The notes under the pieces: model-generated | The model's input: the letters and a program-made list of their open reading frames with translations, nothing else | Told to the model about the DNA's origin: nothing | The model's database searches: none | Translations under genes and position numbers: made by a program | DNA from: Neostapfia colusana | Taxonomy: Eukaryota; Streptophyta; Magnoliopsida; Poales; Poaceae | DNA: 64,000 nucleotides | NCBI GenBank assembly: GCA_030760725.1 | Contig: JASWHV010000002.1 | Location: 57,343,900 to 57,407,899 of the forward strand | Reading direction: 5' to 3' | Part shown: in pieces, positions 21,225 to 32,036 of the stretch | Layout: the number at the start of each line of letters is the position of its first letter | Position numbering within the stretch: position 1 is the stretch's first letter

Positions 21225-21229
21225 GTATA
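21225..21229. other. Target-site duplication of Inv-F, right copy
   Basis: GTATA matches 17417-17421 in the same orientation. Confidence 0.85.
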
Positions 21230-22574
21230 CTCTACCCGCTAAGCATAATGGTGCTTTGGAAACCATCATGCTTGCTGAAATTTTCCCACCCGGTGGCGGG
21301 ATGCTGGTGGAGTTGGAACATACTTGCAAGGATTGGCTCCCCCTCTGGCACGTCCTCTATGGCGAGTTGGTGGATGATGCGAGGCTTAGGATTTGTCTGC
21401 TGCGCATTAATGGGGTTCCGGGGCTGATTCCTCCTCAGAAATTGTTGTGCCACTCTGCCACCTTGCCTCGCAGGACAGTTGTTGGCGAAGTGTCCTGGGC
21501 GACCGCATTTGAAGCATGCGGTTGACGACTGACCCGTGCTTGGGGGACGAAAGCCCGGCATGCGCTGCTGAGGTGCAAACGCACGCGGCATTGCCCGCTG
21601 CTGTTGTTGTTGCTGCGGAGGTGGTGCTAGTGGTGCCGCCCTGAACGCCGGTGGAGAATATGGCCGACTGCGGAATGGCATCGGCCTCTGTGGTGGCTGC
21701 CAGCGTTGACCCTATGGTGAGCGATACACCATCCGGTATTTCTGAGAAGGACCACCTCCCTCTACGCTGCTCTACGGCGCGCTTCTCTTCTTCGCCACCG
21801 CCGCTAACTCCTTGCCAGAGTCCTCCTAAACAATCGCAGCATCAATAATGTCGTTGAGGCTGCTGTGGTTGAACATTGCTAGCTTGTCCTCCAGGAGCGG
21901 GTTAAGCCCCTGGTAAAAATGATCCCGCCGCTTCTCGTCATTATCGGCGTGATATGAAGCGTAAAGTGCGAGATCATTGAATGCCCTGGAGTATTCCAGC
22001 GCATTCCTGCTTCCTTGCTGCAGGCGAAGGAACTCCTGCATCTTCCTTTTCATAAGAACCAGCGGTATGTGATAGGCCCTGAAGGCCATCCGGAACTCCG
22101 CCCAAGTCATAACTCGCTCGGTGGGTTGCGAGGCACAGAAGTTCACCCACCAAGCGCTCGCGGACCCTTGAAGCTGTTGGGCCGCGAACTGAGTCTTGTG
22201 CTGCTCACTCACTTGGAGCAGCCCAAACTTCATCTCCATCGTGCGGAGCTAGTTGTCCGCATCGAGGGGTTCATCCTCCCTTGAGAATACCGGGGGATGA
22301 GTAGCCAGAAAGTCAGAGTAGGATCTTTGTTGGCGCTCCTCACGGTCTTGACGCCTCTCCGATCTAGACGTATTTGCAATTAAGGTCTGCAGCAACTCCG
22401 TGTGCTGCTGATGAGAACCCGCCATAGCCGCAATGATGTTGGCCAATGTAACCGTTGGCGGTGGCGGTGGCGATTGTTGCTTTTGTTGTCCCGAGGAATC
22501 CTCGGGAGGCTGTTGGGGGGCATCTCCCCCTGACTAGAACCCCCAACGTCCGGGTTGGCACGAGTGCGAGTCAT
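21230..22574 (-). pseudogene. gag: Gyp-D gag (broken) with damaged start of protease
   Basis: A probable start at 22574 on the minus strand gives MTRTRANPDVGGSSQG. The Gag core follows: QRSYSDFLATHPPVFSR, FAAQQLQGSASAWWVNFC and MQEFLRLQQGSRNALEYS. Then comes a Pro/Arg/Gln-rich linker and a zinc knuckle (CFKCGRPGHFANNC). Nonsense codons lie at 22249-22251 (TAG where Trp is expected) and near 21826 (CAG to TAG), with frameshifts near 22450 and 21700. After QLHQHPAT the protease active site DSG is missing: the reading jumps to KHDGFQSTIM, so a segment was lost. The sequence is then cut by Inv-F. Order and motifs match Tek-1 Gag. Confidence 0.82.
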
Positions 22575-22846
22575 TATGAAATTCAAAACAGCAATGATCA
22601 GCACATGTCATTCTTAAAATTCCATATAAAACAGTAGGTATTGAAGTGACACATGAATAAAATTGCACAACATTCACATATATTGATAAAGCATAAACTT
22701 TATACAAGATACAATATTCCAGGTCTCCGAAAAGTCGTGCTCATGTCGTCACTACTTATACATATACTACTGTTGACATGACATGTCACCGATTACAAAA
22801 GTTTTTATACACCACCCTCACTGCCCTACTTGGCAATGGTAACCCA

Positions 22847-23780
22847 CTACTTGGAGTAGAACTCGTCCTCCTGTGGGTCCTCCTCCTCTATCTCTGCTGG
22901 TGGCTCCGAGTCCATGACCTCCTCTTCTGGTCCAGGTTCCTCCATCGCCGGGATACCCAGAACCACAGGTACGGCACCTACCATCGGTAGGCCCACTACC
23001 GGAGGTACGAGGTCTTGCAACGCATGCACCTCGTCCATGGATTAGTTGTAGTCCTCTTCCCAGCCCTGCCCCTCCTCAATAGCGTCATCACGCTCTTGAG
23101 TGAGGGCCTCATTCTGCTGGGTAAAGGCCTGCACTTGCTGTTGTAAAGCCATGATGTCGACGCGGCTTTTCTTTTTCGTCTTCTTCAGACGATGCAACTG
23201 ATTATGTTGTCCGTTCAGTCGCTTTATCATCAGAAGGAGAACATTACGGAGTGCCTTGTGAGCACTCTCGAAATGGTCTCCACGGCTGGTGCTCTCCTTG
23301 AGCTTCATGGCAAGACAATCCGTATGAACAATTTGGCTGTCCATCACGGCCTTTCCTGCCTTCAACTGGAGGCTGAGGTTCGCCTCCACCGGGTTGTACC
23401 TTGGGCAACCTGGATCTGTTGCCTCCAAGTACCTTTCCCTCCACACGTGCTTAGCTTGCCCCTCCACCGGGACCGGTGCATATGGAGTGCCCTCCATAGC
23501 TCTCACGTGTAGTTGGCAGAAACGCCACATGGTACCGCGGGCTGCCACTTGCCACATTTCCTCCGGCTGTCTGCCTCGCACCGTGACGGTGAACGGTGCC
23601 CAACCGGGTGGCGTAGGTCCTGCAGGAACTTCGACATGGATGATCCACGTCTTGTTCCCCTCCTCGACTTATTCCTTGGCAAGGTACTGCGGCGTCTCCA
23701 CGTACCCGAAATGTTGAAGTATTTGCTTTAACACTTCCGGATAACCGCTGCGTTGAGAACAGTGGGATACCACCCACCCG
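22847..23780 (-). pseudogene. Gyp-D upstream frame before gag (orf0-like, broken)
   Basis: On the minus strand a frame precedes gag. It can be followed from about 23780 through IIHVEVPAGPTPPGWAPF and CQLHVRAMEGTPYAP to a coiled coil (MALQQQVQAFTQQNEAL). A stop (TAA) at 23042-23044 and another near 23670 interrupt it. The final block, 22847-23038, is rich in Glu, Pro and Asp (EEEDPQEDEF). It is not Gag. Tek-1 has a frame at the same place with the same overall design (globular part, coiled coil, acidic tail) but little visible identity. Function is unknown; the position suggests a family-wide accessory protein. Confidence 0.6.
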
Positions 23781-23877
23781 TTCTCCAATTATCTATCCAC
23801 TGTCATATGATTTAGACCATGCTAAATTCAAAACTAATTCTGGCGCTCCACATCAAAGTTAAAGCTAACTTCAATAG

Positions 23878-26800
23878 TGTCACACCCGGTTTTTCCGAAG
23901 AAACAACCAAGCGAATATCACATGTATGCCAGGATCATTTTCTCATACATGTGATGACAAATAGTGAAGCATCATTTATTACAAGCCAGGTGTCGAATAT
24001 AAGTAAGTCTTACATAGTAAATGTCTCGATGGACAATAATAAGTTCATCACAAGTAAATAAACTAGCAGCGGAATATTATTCTTTTAGGGCTCCATCACA
24101 GGCGTTGCCCGGGGGTCTTCATGAACCTAGAATCCTTCCTCGGGTCCAAAATCTTGGTCATTATACACCACCTCATTATCTTGACCTGAGCAGCAATATA
24201 AACCAACAAATATGCAAGGTTGAGTACCAATGGTACTCAGCAAGTGTGGGAAAATAATATCATGCATGGCTAGAACAAGGAGAGGTTGAACTCATGGTTA
24301 AAGCACTACGCAATTAATACCTATCACCTTAGCTTATTAAGCACCTACATTACTACACAGGTGAAATGGTCCCAATCTCCCATCCCATCATCATAACCAA
24401 ATAACCATAACATCATTTCCAATGTTAAGCTCCCCGCTTAACTTCCTAAACCAACAATCCTCTAATCATGAATAAGTCCAGGCCGCTCTTAACCGTGAGC
24501 ACGGCTGTCAAGACAGTTTTGACTCTGCAGAGTTTGTACCACTGTACCCACAAGTAGTGATTTCATCCCCCGTTGCCGGGTGGACTAAAATAACCTCCAT
24601 TATGCCAGTGGCTACGTTCCACATTCACACTTCCCAGGTGTGCGGCCAAGAGATCACTACAAAGCCTTTACAAAGGGATTCCCGACGAGCGTGGGCCCAC
24701 TGAGGTTTCACCCCTAACAGCATACAAGAGGCTCCAACCCCGCTGCAGTGGCCCCCTCTTGAGCCTTGCGGTTCATATGGTAGTCCAGCTGACACCTACT
24801 CCCCGCACCATCCAACACACCCATACTACGCCGGGGATACACCTAATTAATTGGCCAAGCTGCCCCATCTCAGCATGTGGTTGGCACTGTAAAGCCGGGT
24901 TACATGCTCCATGAACCGGTCCTTAGGATCCAGGCAAGTACAATACACAAACCCAAGTCTCGTGCACCCAGCACACAACCAAAACATCCAACTTGCCTTG
25001 ATCCCTACCTCTACATAACTCACAATGTCTCATTCAAGAGTATGGTAATATAAACTGATGATCTCATGTCCCAAATAACCCATTCTAAGCATGGCTAAGC
25101 ATATGCATGGAAATAAATGACATGGTAAAATAAATCCCAACCCAAGCTTCAAGGAAACAAGGTAATGCAATTCTAGGGAAACTTTCCTAGCATGGGTTTC
25201 ATATTTCATTTGACAATGCAAATAATTCTATCTACACATCCTAGCATAGGATCAAAGTGGTCAAGGACACTTGACTCCTTCTTGCTGCTCTTGGAATGAG
25301 TAGTCTTGATCTTGGAAAGAAATAACTTGCTCTTGAACAGGTTCTACTTCATACCATCACACATAACAAAAGAAAAACAACAATCATAAGACATAGTTCA
25401 CACTTCTACTTCATACAAACCACACATTTCTTATTTATGAAATTCATTCACCCTTATATGTGTCGTGGTTACTTTATAGGTGTTAAGTTGTGTCTTGCAT
25501 GCACTTTTAACCATGTATATATGATTCCTACTTTTGTGTTCACATTTATACTTGCCTACAATGTGCCTTCACAACTTCTATCAACCCTAAACTGAATTCT
25601 TTGTATTTTAGAAACTCCATTTATCATTTACTAGTTTCTATATGTTCAGATTTATATTCCTATGCATAATTGTATATTTTATTATTAAATTAGTAATACA
25701 CATCACCTAAACAGATTAGGTTCTGGTCCTAAATAATTTAAAATCATATTTTGACCATGGCTTATGTTGTATACTATTTCATAATTATTTTTCCCAATTT
25801 TTCTATAACTATCCTTTACTTTAAAAATGTGTCCCTAATCTAAATAATGTGATTAATGAAACAGATTCATATCAGCCCAAAAATATATTTTTATCTCACT
25901 CCAAAGTTTTCTAAGTACTGAGAAAGTTTTTAATTAATTTTGACAATTATGTTTGTCCCACTTTTTAATTTTTAAACACTAGTTACATATTCAATTTTCT
26001 AATTTAAATACTAAACAGGGTTAAAAAGTAAACTCACCCATCACAGGGTCTATAATATTATTTTCATAATTTCCAGGGGTCTAGCTACACTTAACCGAGG
26101 TGTTTTTCTTAATTTCTATTAAGTCCAGGGGCTAAAACTGATTTTTAAATGAATTTACATGATTTTCTGAAGTTCCAGGGGCTAGATCTGAAGTTTCCGG
26201 GGCTAGCTCTCAATTCCAGAGAACCCCAGGGGGTAGCACGTAAGAACTCCAGCCTTTATAACGCGGGGTCGACGTGGACCGTCCGATTTTAAACCGACGG
26301 CTGAGATTATAACATCGAACCGGTACGCGGGGATTTAAAGTCTACCGTGCGATTTAAAATAAACGGCGCACAAGCGGCCACGTCGCTCTGATCGAGAGCG
26401 GGCGGCGCTGCCGGCGGCGCACGGCGGCAGGAAGCGGCGATCTCGCCGGAAACTTTCGGATCCTCGAGAATTCTGCCTAGAACTGTGATCTTAGGGCCTA
26501 GATCGGTAGAGGGGAGGTCAGGGATCTCACCTCGGGGGTTTTCTCGAGCTCGGGGGTCCTGGAAAGTGCTCGGCGGCGAGGTCCGAGGCAAAACCACGGC
26601 GAAGCTCGTCGGCGCTGAGTTTACACCGTAAGTCTTCGGGTTTTCTGCACCTGCAAAGTTCCCCGGAGGCGGTGGATCAAAACCAGCGAGTTAGATCAGA
26701 GTTTCCGAGCTTAGATCGGCCAGAATTCACCGGCGAAGTCTCGGTGCTCACCGGAGTGAAAATCGGCGATCGCGTGAGGAAAACTGATCGGATCGGTGGT

Positions 26801-27230
26801 TTTTATAGCCGGGGGAGGACGGTGGGTCTGTTGTGATCGAGCTGGAGTCCGCTGGGACCGGAATTCGGCTGCGGGACGCGATTTCCCGATCGGTTGCGAT
26901 CGCGCGCGCGGGAGAGAGTCCGGGGTCGAGGGGTTAGGGATGACATGTGGGTCCCACCCGTCAGCGAGGGGCAGCGCGGCGCGCGCGGGGGCGGGCTGGC
27001 GCGGGGTTTGCTGGGCCGGCTGGCTGTTTCGGCCCACTGGCCAGTTTTTTTCTCGATTTCCTTTTTCTTTTTCCATTTCTTTTCTGTTTTGGGTATAATT
27101 TGAATTCCAGTTTGAATTTGAATTTTCGCAAACCATGCAGCACGTCCAAAAATTTCTAAATTCCCCTCTGAACATGGTTTAGGGTTTTGAATCCAAATTT
27201 GGGTTTTGACTAAAAATTTGGGGTGTTACA
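23878..27230 (-). repeat. 3' LTR of Tek-1
   Basis: On the minus strand it runs from TGTAACACCCC at 27230 to GGGTGTGACA at 23878. TATA box at 26810-26817 (minus). The GC-rich region 26240-27010 is promoter and leader; the open frames it contains on both strands recur in the other LTR and are not genes. Confidence 0.94.
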
Positions 27231-27248
27231 GCTCTACCCCCCTTAAAA
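27231..27248 (-). other. Polypurine tract of Tek-1
   Basis: TTTTAAGGGGGGTAGAGC on the minus strand abuts the 3' LTR start and lies about 30 bp past the pol stop. It primes plus-strand synthesis. Confidence 0.85.
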
Positions 27249-27275
27249 GAAATCTCGTCCTCGAGATTGGTGTTT

Positions 27276-30200
27276 CTAAGAAAACAATTCCGGAAATTGC
27301 GCCTTGAGCTCATCTTCCCGTTCCCAGGTAGCTTCCTCTTCTGAGTGATGCTTCCACTGCACCTTGCACATCCGGATTCTCTTGTTTCTGGTGAGGCGTT
27401 CCATTGTCTCCAAAATCTTGTATGGTTGCTCGGCATAAGACAAATCTTCAGCTACATCCACTTCATTCATGGGTAACACCTCTTTAGGCGTCCTCAGGCA
27501 TTTCTTGAGTTGTGACACATGGAATACATCGTGCACGTCCGATAGATGAGCCGGTAACTCTAGTTGGTACGCCACTTCGCCTTTCCTTTCCAACACCTGA
27601 AAGGGTCCGATGTATCGAGGTGACAACTTCCCTTTCACCTTGAACCGACGAAGTCCTCTGATAGGGGACACCTTGAGATAAACATAGTCTCCCACGTTGA
27701 AAACGAGTTCTCTTCTTCGTACATCAGCATAACTCTTCTGGCGTGTTTGTGCTATCCTCAAATTGTTGCGAATCTCCCTCACCTTCGCCTCGGCTTCTTG
27801 TAGCACTTCTGGACCAAACACTTTACTTTCTCCTGTTTGGTTCCAAAATAGAGGAGTTCTACACTTCCTTCCATACAAAGCTTCAAAAGGTGACATCTTC
27901 ATACTAGCTTGATAACTGTTGTTATAGAAAAACTCCGCATACGGTAAATTCTTGTCCCAGCTCATATTGTTTTTGAGTGCACATGCCCTTAACATATCTT
28001 CAAGGATCTGATTGGTTCTCTCCGTCTGCCCGTCAGTTTGGGGATGATAGGCAGAGCTGAAATTCAGATGGGTTCCCATGGTTTCATGCAACTTCTGCCA
28101 AAACCTCGAGGTGAACTGTGTCCCTCGGTCCGACACTATATTCTTTGGCACTCCATGGTAACACACGATCCTTGACATGTACAATTCTGCCAATTTAGAT
28201 CCACTGTAGCTTTCTTTCACAGGGATGAAATGAGCTACCTTGGTTAGCCTATCAATAATGACCCATATGGAATCATACCCGAATTGGGTCCTAGGCAATC
28301 CCACGATAAAATCCATGCTGATTTCTTCCCACTTCCATTCAGGTACTTTGAGTGGTTGCAATAATCCCGCGGGTCGTTGATGTTCTGCTTTCACCAACTG
28401 ACATGTGTCACATAGGGCAACATGTTCCGCGACATCTCGCTTCATGCCATACCACCAATACCTGCTTTTGAGGTCCTGGTACATCTTCGTACTCCCAGGA
28501 TGAATGGAATAGTCAGAATCGTGAGCCTCCTTCAAAATTAATTCACGGATCTCCTTTACTTCTGGCACACAGATCCTTTTCCCGTGCCACACCGTTCCTC
28601 GTTCATCCTCTCTAAAACCAGGAGCTTTATTTTCCTTGATGAGCTGTCGGATCTCTTGTATCTTCTCATCATTCTTTTGGCCCTCGCGTATGTCTCGCTC
28701 GAGTGTGGAGTCCACTTCCATGGCAATGGCTTCACCACTATTTACTAGACATAGATTGAGTCTTATAACCTCGTCCTTCAATTCTGCAGGCATGTCCTTC
28801 AAACTCAACTTATTGACCTGCACTTTCCGACTCAAAGCATCGGCCACGACGTTTGCTTTCCCGGGATGATAGTTGATGCCCACATCAAAGTCATTGATTA
28901 GCTCTAACCATCTCCTTTGTCGGAGGTTGAGATCTGGCTGTGTGAATATGTACTTCAAACTCTTATGATCCGTATATATTTCTGTCCTCTTCCCCATCAA
29001 ATAGTGCCGCCAAATTTTCAACGCGTGTACCACTGCAGCTAGTTCTAGGTCATGTGTAGGATAGTTCTTCTCGTGCTTCCGAAGCTGCCGGGATGCATAT
29101 GCCACGACATGTCCTTCTTGCATGAGAACACATCCCAACCCATTTCCAGAGGCATCGCAGTACACTGTGAAATTCTTCTGCATATCTGGCATAACCAACA
29201 CTGGGGCTGTTGTCAATCTCTTCTTTAGCTCCTGAAAGCTCGTATCGCACTGTGGCGTCCAGGTGAATGTGATTCCCTTTTCCAACAGTTTGGTGAGAGG
29301 TCTCGAGATCTTGGAGAATCCCTCAATAAACCGTCGATAGTATCCAGCCAATCCCAAAAAGCTTCGAACTTCCCCGACATTTTCAGGGGTTTTGCACTTC
29401 TGGATATCTTCGATTTTGGCGGGATCTACGGAGATTCCTCCCTCCGAGATGATATGTCCTAAAAAGGAAACTCTCTTCAGCCAAAACTCACACTTGCTCA
29501 ACTTGGCATATAGTTGGTGTTCTCTCAGCCTTTGTAACACCAACCTTAGATGTTTCTCATGTTCTTCTTCATCTTTGGAGAAGACGAGAATATCATCTAT
29601 GAAAACCACCACAAATTTGTCCAGATATTCCATGAATACCTTGTTCATGAGGTACATGAAATATGCCGGGGCATTGGTTAGCCCGAAAGGCATGACAATG
29701 TATTCATACAGTCCGTACCGAGATACGAAAGCTGTCTTGGGAATATCAGATTCCCTTATCTTGAGTTGGTGGTACCCCGACCTGAGATCAATTTTTGAGA
29801 ACACACAAGCTCCTCTCAACTGATCGAACAAGTCTTCAATGCGGGGCAATGGGTATTTGTTCTTGACGGTTACCTCATTCAAGGCACGGTAATCCACGCA
29901 TAACCTTTGGGTTCCGTCTTTCTTAGGCACAAATATCACCGGAGCTCCCCATGGTGAGGAACTAGGGCGAACATACCCCTTCTCCGTCAGTTCTCTCAAA
30001 TGATCCTTGAGCTCTTCTAGCTGCTTGGAGTCCATTCGATAAGGTCTCTTGTATATCGGGGCTGTTCCCGGTACTAGCTCAATTGCGAATTCCACGTCAC
30101 GGTCGGGAGGCATTCCTGGCAATTCCTCCGGAAAAACATCTGGATATTCCCTGATAGTCCTGATTTCCTCAACTTTCACCTCCACTTGATTTAATTTAAT

Positions 30201-31745
30201 GTCCCTCCTAGGCTCGTGTATCGTTATGAACTTTACCTTGGTACCACTGGGGTGAGTTAGTTCCACCGTTCTGTTCGAACAATGGATGATTCCTTTATGT
30301 TTGGTCAACCAATCCATACCCAAAATAATATCTATCCCTTGTGAATCTATCACTATGAGGTTAGCAGTAAATACTACCCCATTAATGTCTAGGCTCACTT
30401 TGGGACACACTTGTCTTGTCCTTATTTCTCCACCTGGAGAGTTTACGGCTAACATATGGTTCATTTGTGTGGTTGCTAGGTCATGCTTCTTAACAAATCC
30501 TTGAGCAATGAACGAGTGGGTAGCACCAGAATCAAACAGCAGAGTTGCAAGGTCTAAATTGGCAGGAAACTTACCAACTACCACGTCGGGTGCCTCTTGT
30601 GCTTCCTCCAGGGTGACGTGGTTCACCCGTCCTCTCACTACATTCTGCTGTTGTGGCGGCGCAGGCTTCTTCTTCGGGCATTTATGGGCGTAGTGCCCCA
30701 CTTCACCACAGTTGAAACATTGCACCCCAACCTTAGATGCTTGACCCTTGTTGTCTTGGGGTGGGTTTTGGGGTCCTTGCATTGCTGGTCGAGGTGGATA
30801 TGCAGGGCGAGGCTGCTGCACAAACTGACGTGGCGGCTGTGCAGATGCTGCGGGAGGCCTGTAGTTTGGGTTGTACCCTCTTGGTGCTGAATAGGGTACC
30901 GCAGCACGGCTCATCTGCCCCGTAGGTTGCTGCATCATACGTGGGCGAGTGTTGCTCCCTGAGGCTTGTTGTGACCACCCGGCCTTCCTCTTATTCTCAT
31001 TTTCTAGGGCCTTTAGCTTCCTTTCTACCACAAATGCTCTGTCCACCATCTTTTGAAAACTTTCATACTCATTGGAGGACATGGCACACTGCATCTCTGC
31101 GGTAAGCCCTTCCATGAAACAATCTTGTTTCTGCTCATCAGTCTCTATGTCTCGTGGAGCATAACGGGATAGTTGAGTAAATTTAGTGAGGTATTCCCTC
31201 ACCGTCATGTTTCCCTGCTGCAGTCCCAGAAACTCTTTCCTCTTGTTTTTGAGTTCACCTCTTGGGATGTAGTGGTTGCGGAAGCTACGCTTGAACTCTT
31301 CCCAAGTGATGTTCTCAGGGTCATGATGGGCGGCCACGTAGGCGGTCCACCAATCAGCAGCAGGTCCCTGCAATTGATGAGAGGCAAACAGCACCCTCTC
31401 ATACCCTTGGCATTGTATGATCCTCATCTTGCTTTCAATAGTCTTCAGCCAATCATCTGCCTCCAGAGGTTCAGCAGCACTTGCAAACTTTGGAGGTTGA
31501 GTTCCTAGAAACTCACTCAACCTTGGTTGGCGTGGTGCAGCTTGTGGAGGTGGAACTTGATGCAAGTTGGCCACCACTTGAGTCAAGTTCTGGATAAGCT
31601 GATTTTGATTCTCCAGCATTTGGTGGAGAGGATCAACTTCTTCACGGCGACCACCCCTATCCTGGCCTTCAGAAAGATGAGGGTTGCATGCCTCATCGTT
31701 GTTGTTGGCGGGGTTGGCAGCACGTCCTTTCCCTCTTCCGGCCAT
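27276..31745 (-). CDS. gag-pol: Tek-1 Gag-Pol polyprotein with C-terminal chromodomain, uninterrupted
   Basis: The frame encodes 1489 residues without a stop. The Gag core is at about 75-250 (SEFLGTQPPKF, QLQGPAADWW), followed by a Pro/Gln-rich linker. The zinc knuckle CFNCGEVGHYAHKC is at 343-356. The protease DSG is at 405-407. RT spans about 595-775, with FIDD at 715-718. RNase H starts near VYCDASG at 861. The integrase zinc region has H1075 and the Cys pair 1112/1115. The integrase core acids are D1145, D1207 and E1242. The last 50 residues (KVQWKHHSEEEATWE) are a chromodomain, the reader that steers chromoviruses to chromatin. All key residues are present. Gag and Pol are one frame, so the Gag excess must come from processing or another route. 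This is the only intact Pol in the window. Confidence 0.96.
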   Translation of the reverse strand: MAGRGKGRAANPANNNDEACNPHLSEGQDRGGRREEVDPLHQMLENQNQLIQNLTQVVANLHQVPPPQAAPRQPRLSEFLGTQPPKFASAAEPLEADDWLKTIESKMRIIQCQGYERVLFASHQLQGPAADWWTAYVAAHHDPENITWEEFKRSFRNHYIPRGELKNKRKEFLGLQQGNMTVREYLTKFTQLSRYAPRDIETDEQKQDCFMEGLTAEMQCAMSSNEYESFQKMVDRAFVVERKLKALENENKRKAGWSQQASGSNTRPRMMQQPTGQMSRAAVPYSAPRGYNPNYRPPAASAQPPRQFVQQPRPAYPPRPAMQGPQNPPQDNKGQASKVGVQCFNCGEVGHYAHKCPKKKPAPPQQQNVVRGRVNHVTLEEAQEAPDVVVGKFPANLDLATLLFDSGATHSFIAQGFVKKHDLATTQMNHMLAVNSPGGEIRTRQVCPKVSLDINGVVFTANLIVIDSQGIDIILGMDWLTKHKGIIHCSNRTVELTHPSGTKVKFITIHEPRRDIKLNQVEVKVEEIRTIREYPDVFPEELPGMPPDRDVEFAIELVPGTAPIYKRPYRMDSKQLEELKDHLRELTEKGYVRPSSSPWGAPVIFVPKKDGTQRLCVDYRALNEVTVKNKYPLPRIEDLFDQLRGACVFSKIDLRSGYHQLKIRESDIPKTAFVSRYGLYEYIVMPFGLTNAPAYFMYLMNKVFMEYLDKFVVVFIDDILVFSKDEEEHEKHLRLVLQRLREHQLYAKLSKCEFWLKRVSFLGHIISEGGISVDPAKIEDIQKCKTPENVGEVRSFLGLAGYYRRFIEGFSKISRPLTKLLEKGITFTWTPQCDTSFQELKKRLTTAPVLVMPDMQKNFTVYCDASGNGLGCVLMQEGHVVAYASRQLRKHEKNYPTHDLELAAVVHALKIWRHYLMGKRTEIYTDHKSLKYIFTQPDLNLRQRRWLELINDFDVGINYHPGKANVVADALSRKVQVNKLSLKDMPAELKDEVIRLNLCLVNSGEAIAMEVDSTLERDIREGQKNDEKIQEIRQLIKENKAPGFREDERGTVWHGKRICVPEVKEIRELILKEAHDSDYSIHPGSTKMYQDLKSRYWWYGMKRDVAEHVALCDTCQLVKAEHQRPAGLLQPLKVPEWKWEEISMDFIVGLPRTQFGYDSIWVIIDRLTKVAHFIPVKESYSGSKLAELYMSRIVCYHGVPKNIVSDRGTQFTSRFWQKLHETMGTHLNFSSAYHPQTDGQTERTNQILEDMLRACALKNNMSWDKNLPYAEFFYNNSYQASMKMSPFEALYGRKCRTPLFWNQTGESKVFGPEVLQEAEAKVREIRNNLRIAQTRQKSYADVRRRELVFNVGDYVYLKVSPIRGLRRFKVKGKLSPRYIGPFQVLERKGEVAYQLELPAHLSDVHDVFHVSQLKKCLRTPKEVLPMNEVDVAEDLSYAEQPYKILETMERLTRNKRIRMCKVQWKHHSEEEATWEREDELKAQFPELFS

Positions 31746-32036
31746 CTGGCAGAATCAACAAATGTTAATTTGATACCATTTAGTATCATCTTACTACCTT
31801 CATTTGTTGGTACTTTGAGGTGTTGAGGCTTTGTTAAAATTTTACGAGGGTTTATATCTCACATCAAATAAATGCACTATTATTTCCTACACCAAAGAAA
31901 AACAATCTGAAGACGAGGCTGTGGACAATTGCTCATGGCTTCCACAACTCACGTCACACACCAAGCATTATCACACCATTAACTACGTCACGACTCGACT
32001 ACTCGACCTCTTGCTAGCTAGGGGAAAGACTCTACA
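31746..32036 (-). other. Spacer between the Tek-1 upstream frame and gag
   Basis: No gene seen. A translated second frame on the same RNA would need re-initiation, leaky scanning or a separate spliced RNA. I found no strong splice signal by eye. Confidence 0.5.

Noticed and set aside
23833..23853. TGGAGCGCCAGAATTAG (minus strand) as the PBS of Gyp-D
   Set aside because: It lies about 25 bases from the inferred LTR end and does not match the initiator tRNA-Met site used by every other element here. I cannot tie it to a tRNA with confidence.
26307..27175. GC-rich open frames in the Tek LTRs (also 35462-36331 and 59-829) as host genes or first exons
   Set aside because: They recur in all LTR copies, run on both strands with different frames, and coincide with promoter and leader. 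No domain is visible.
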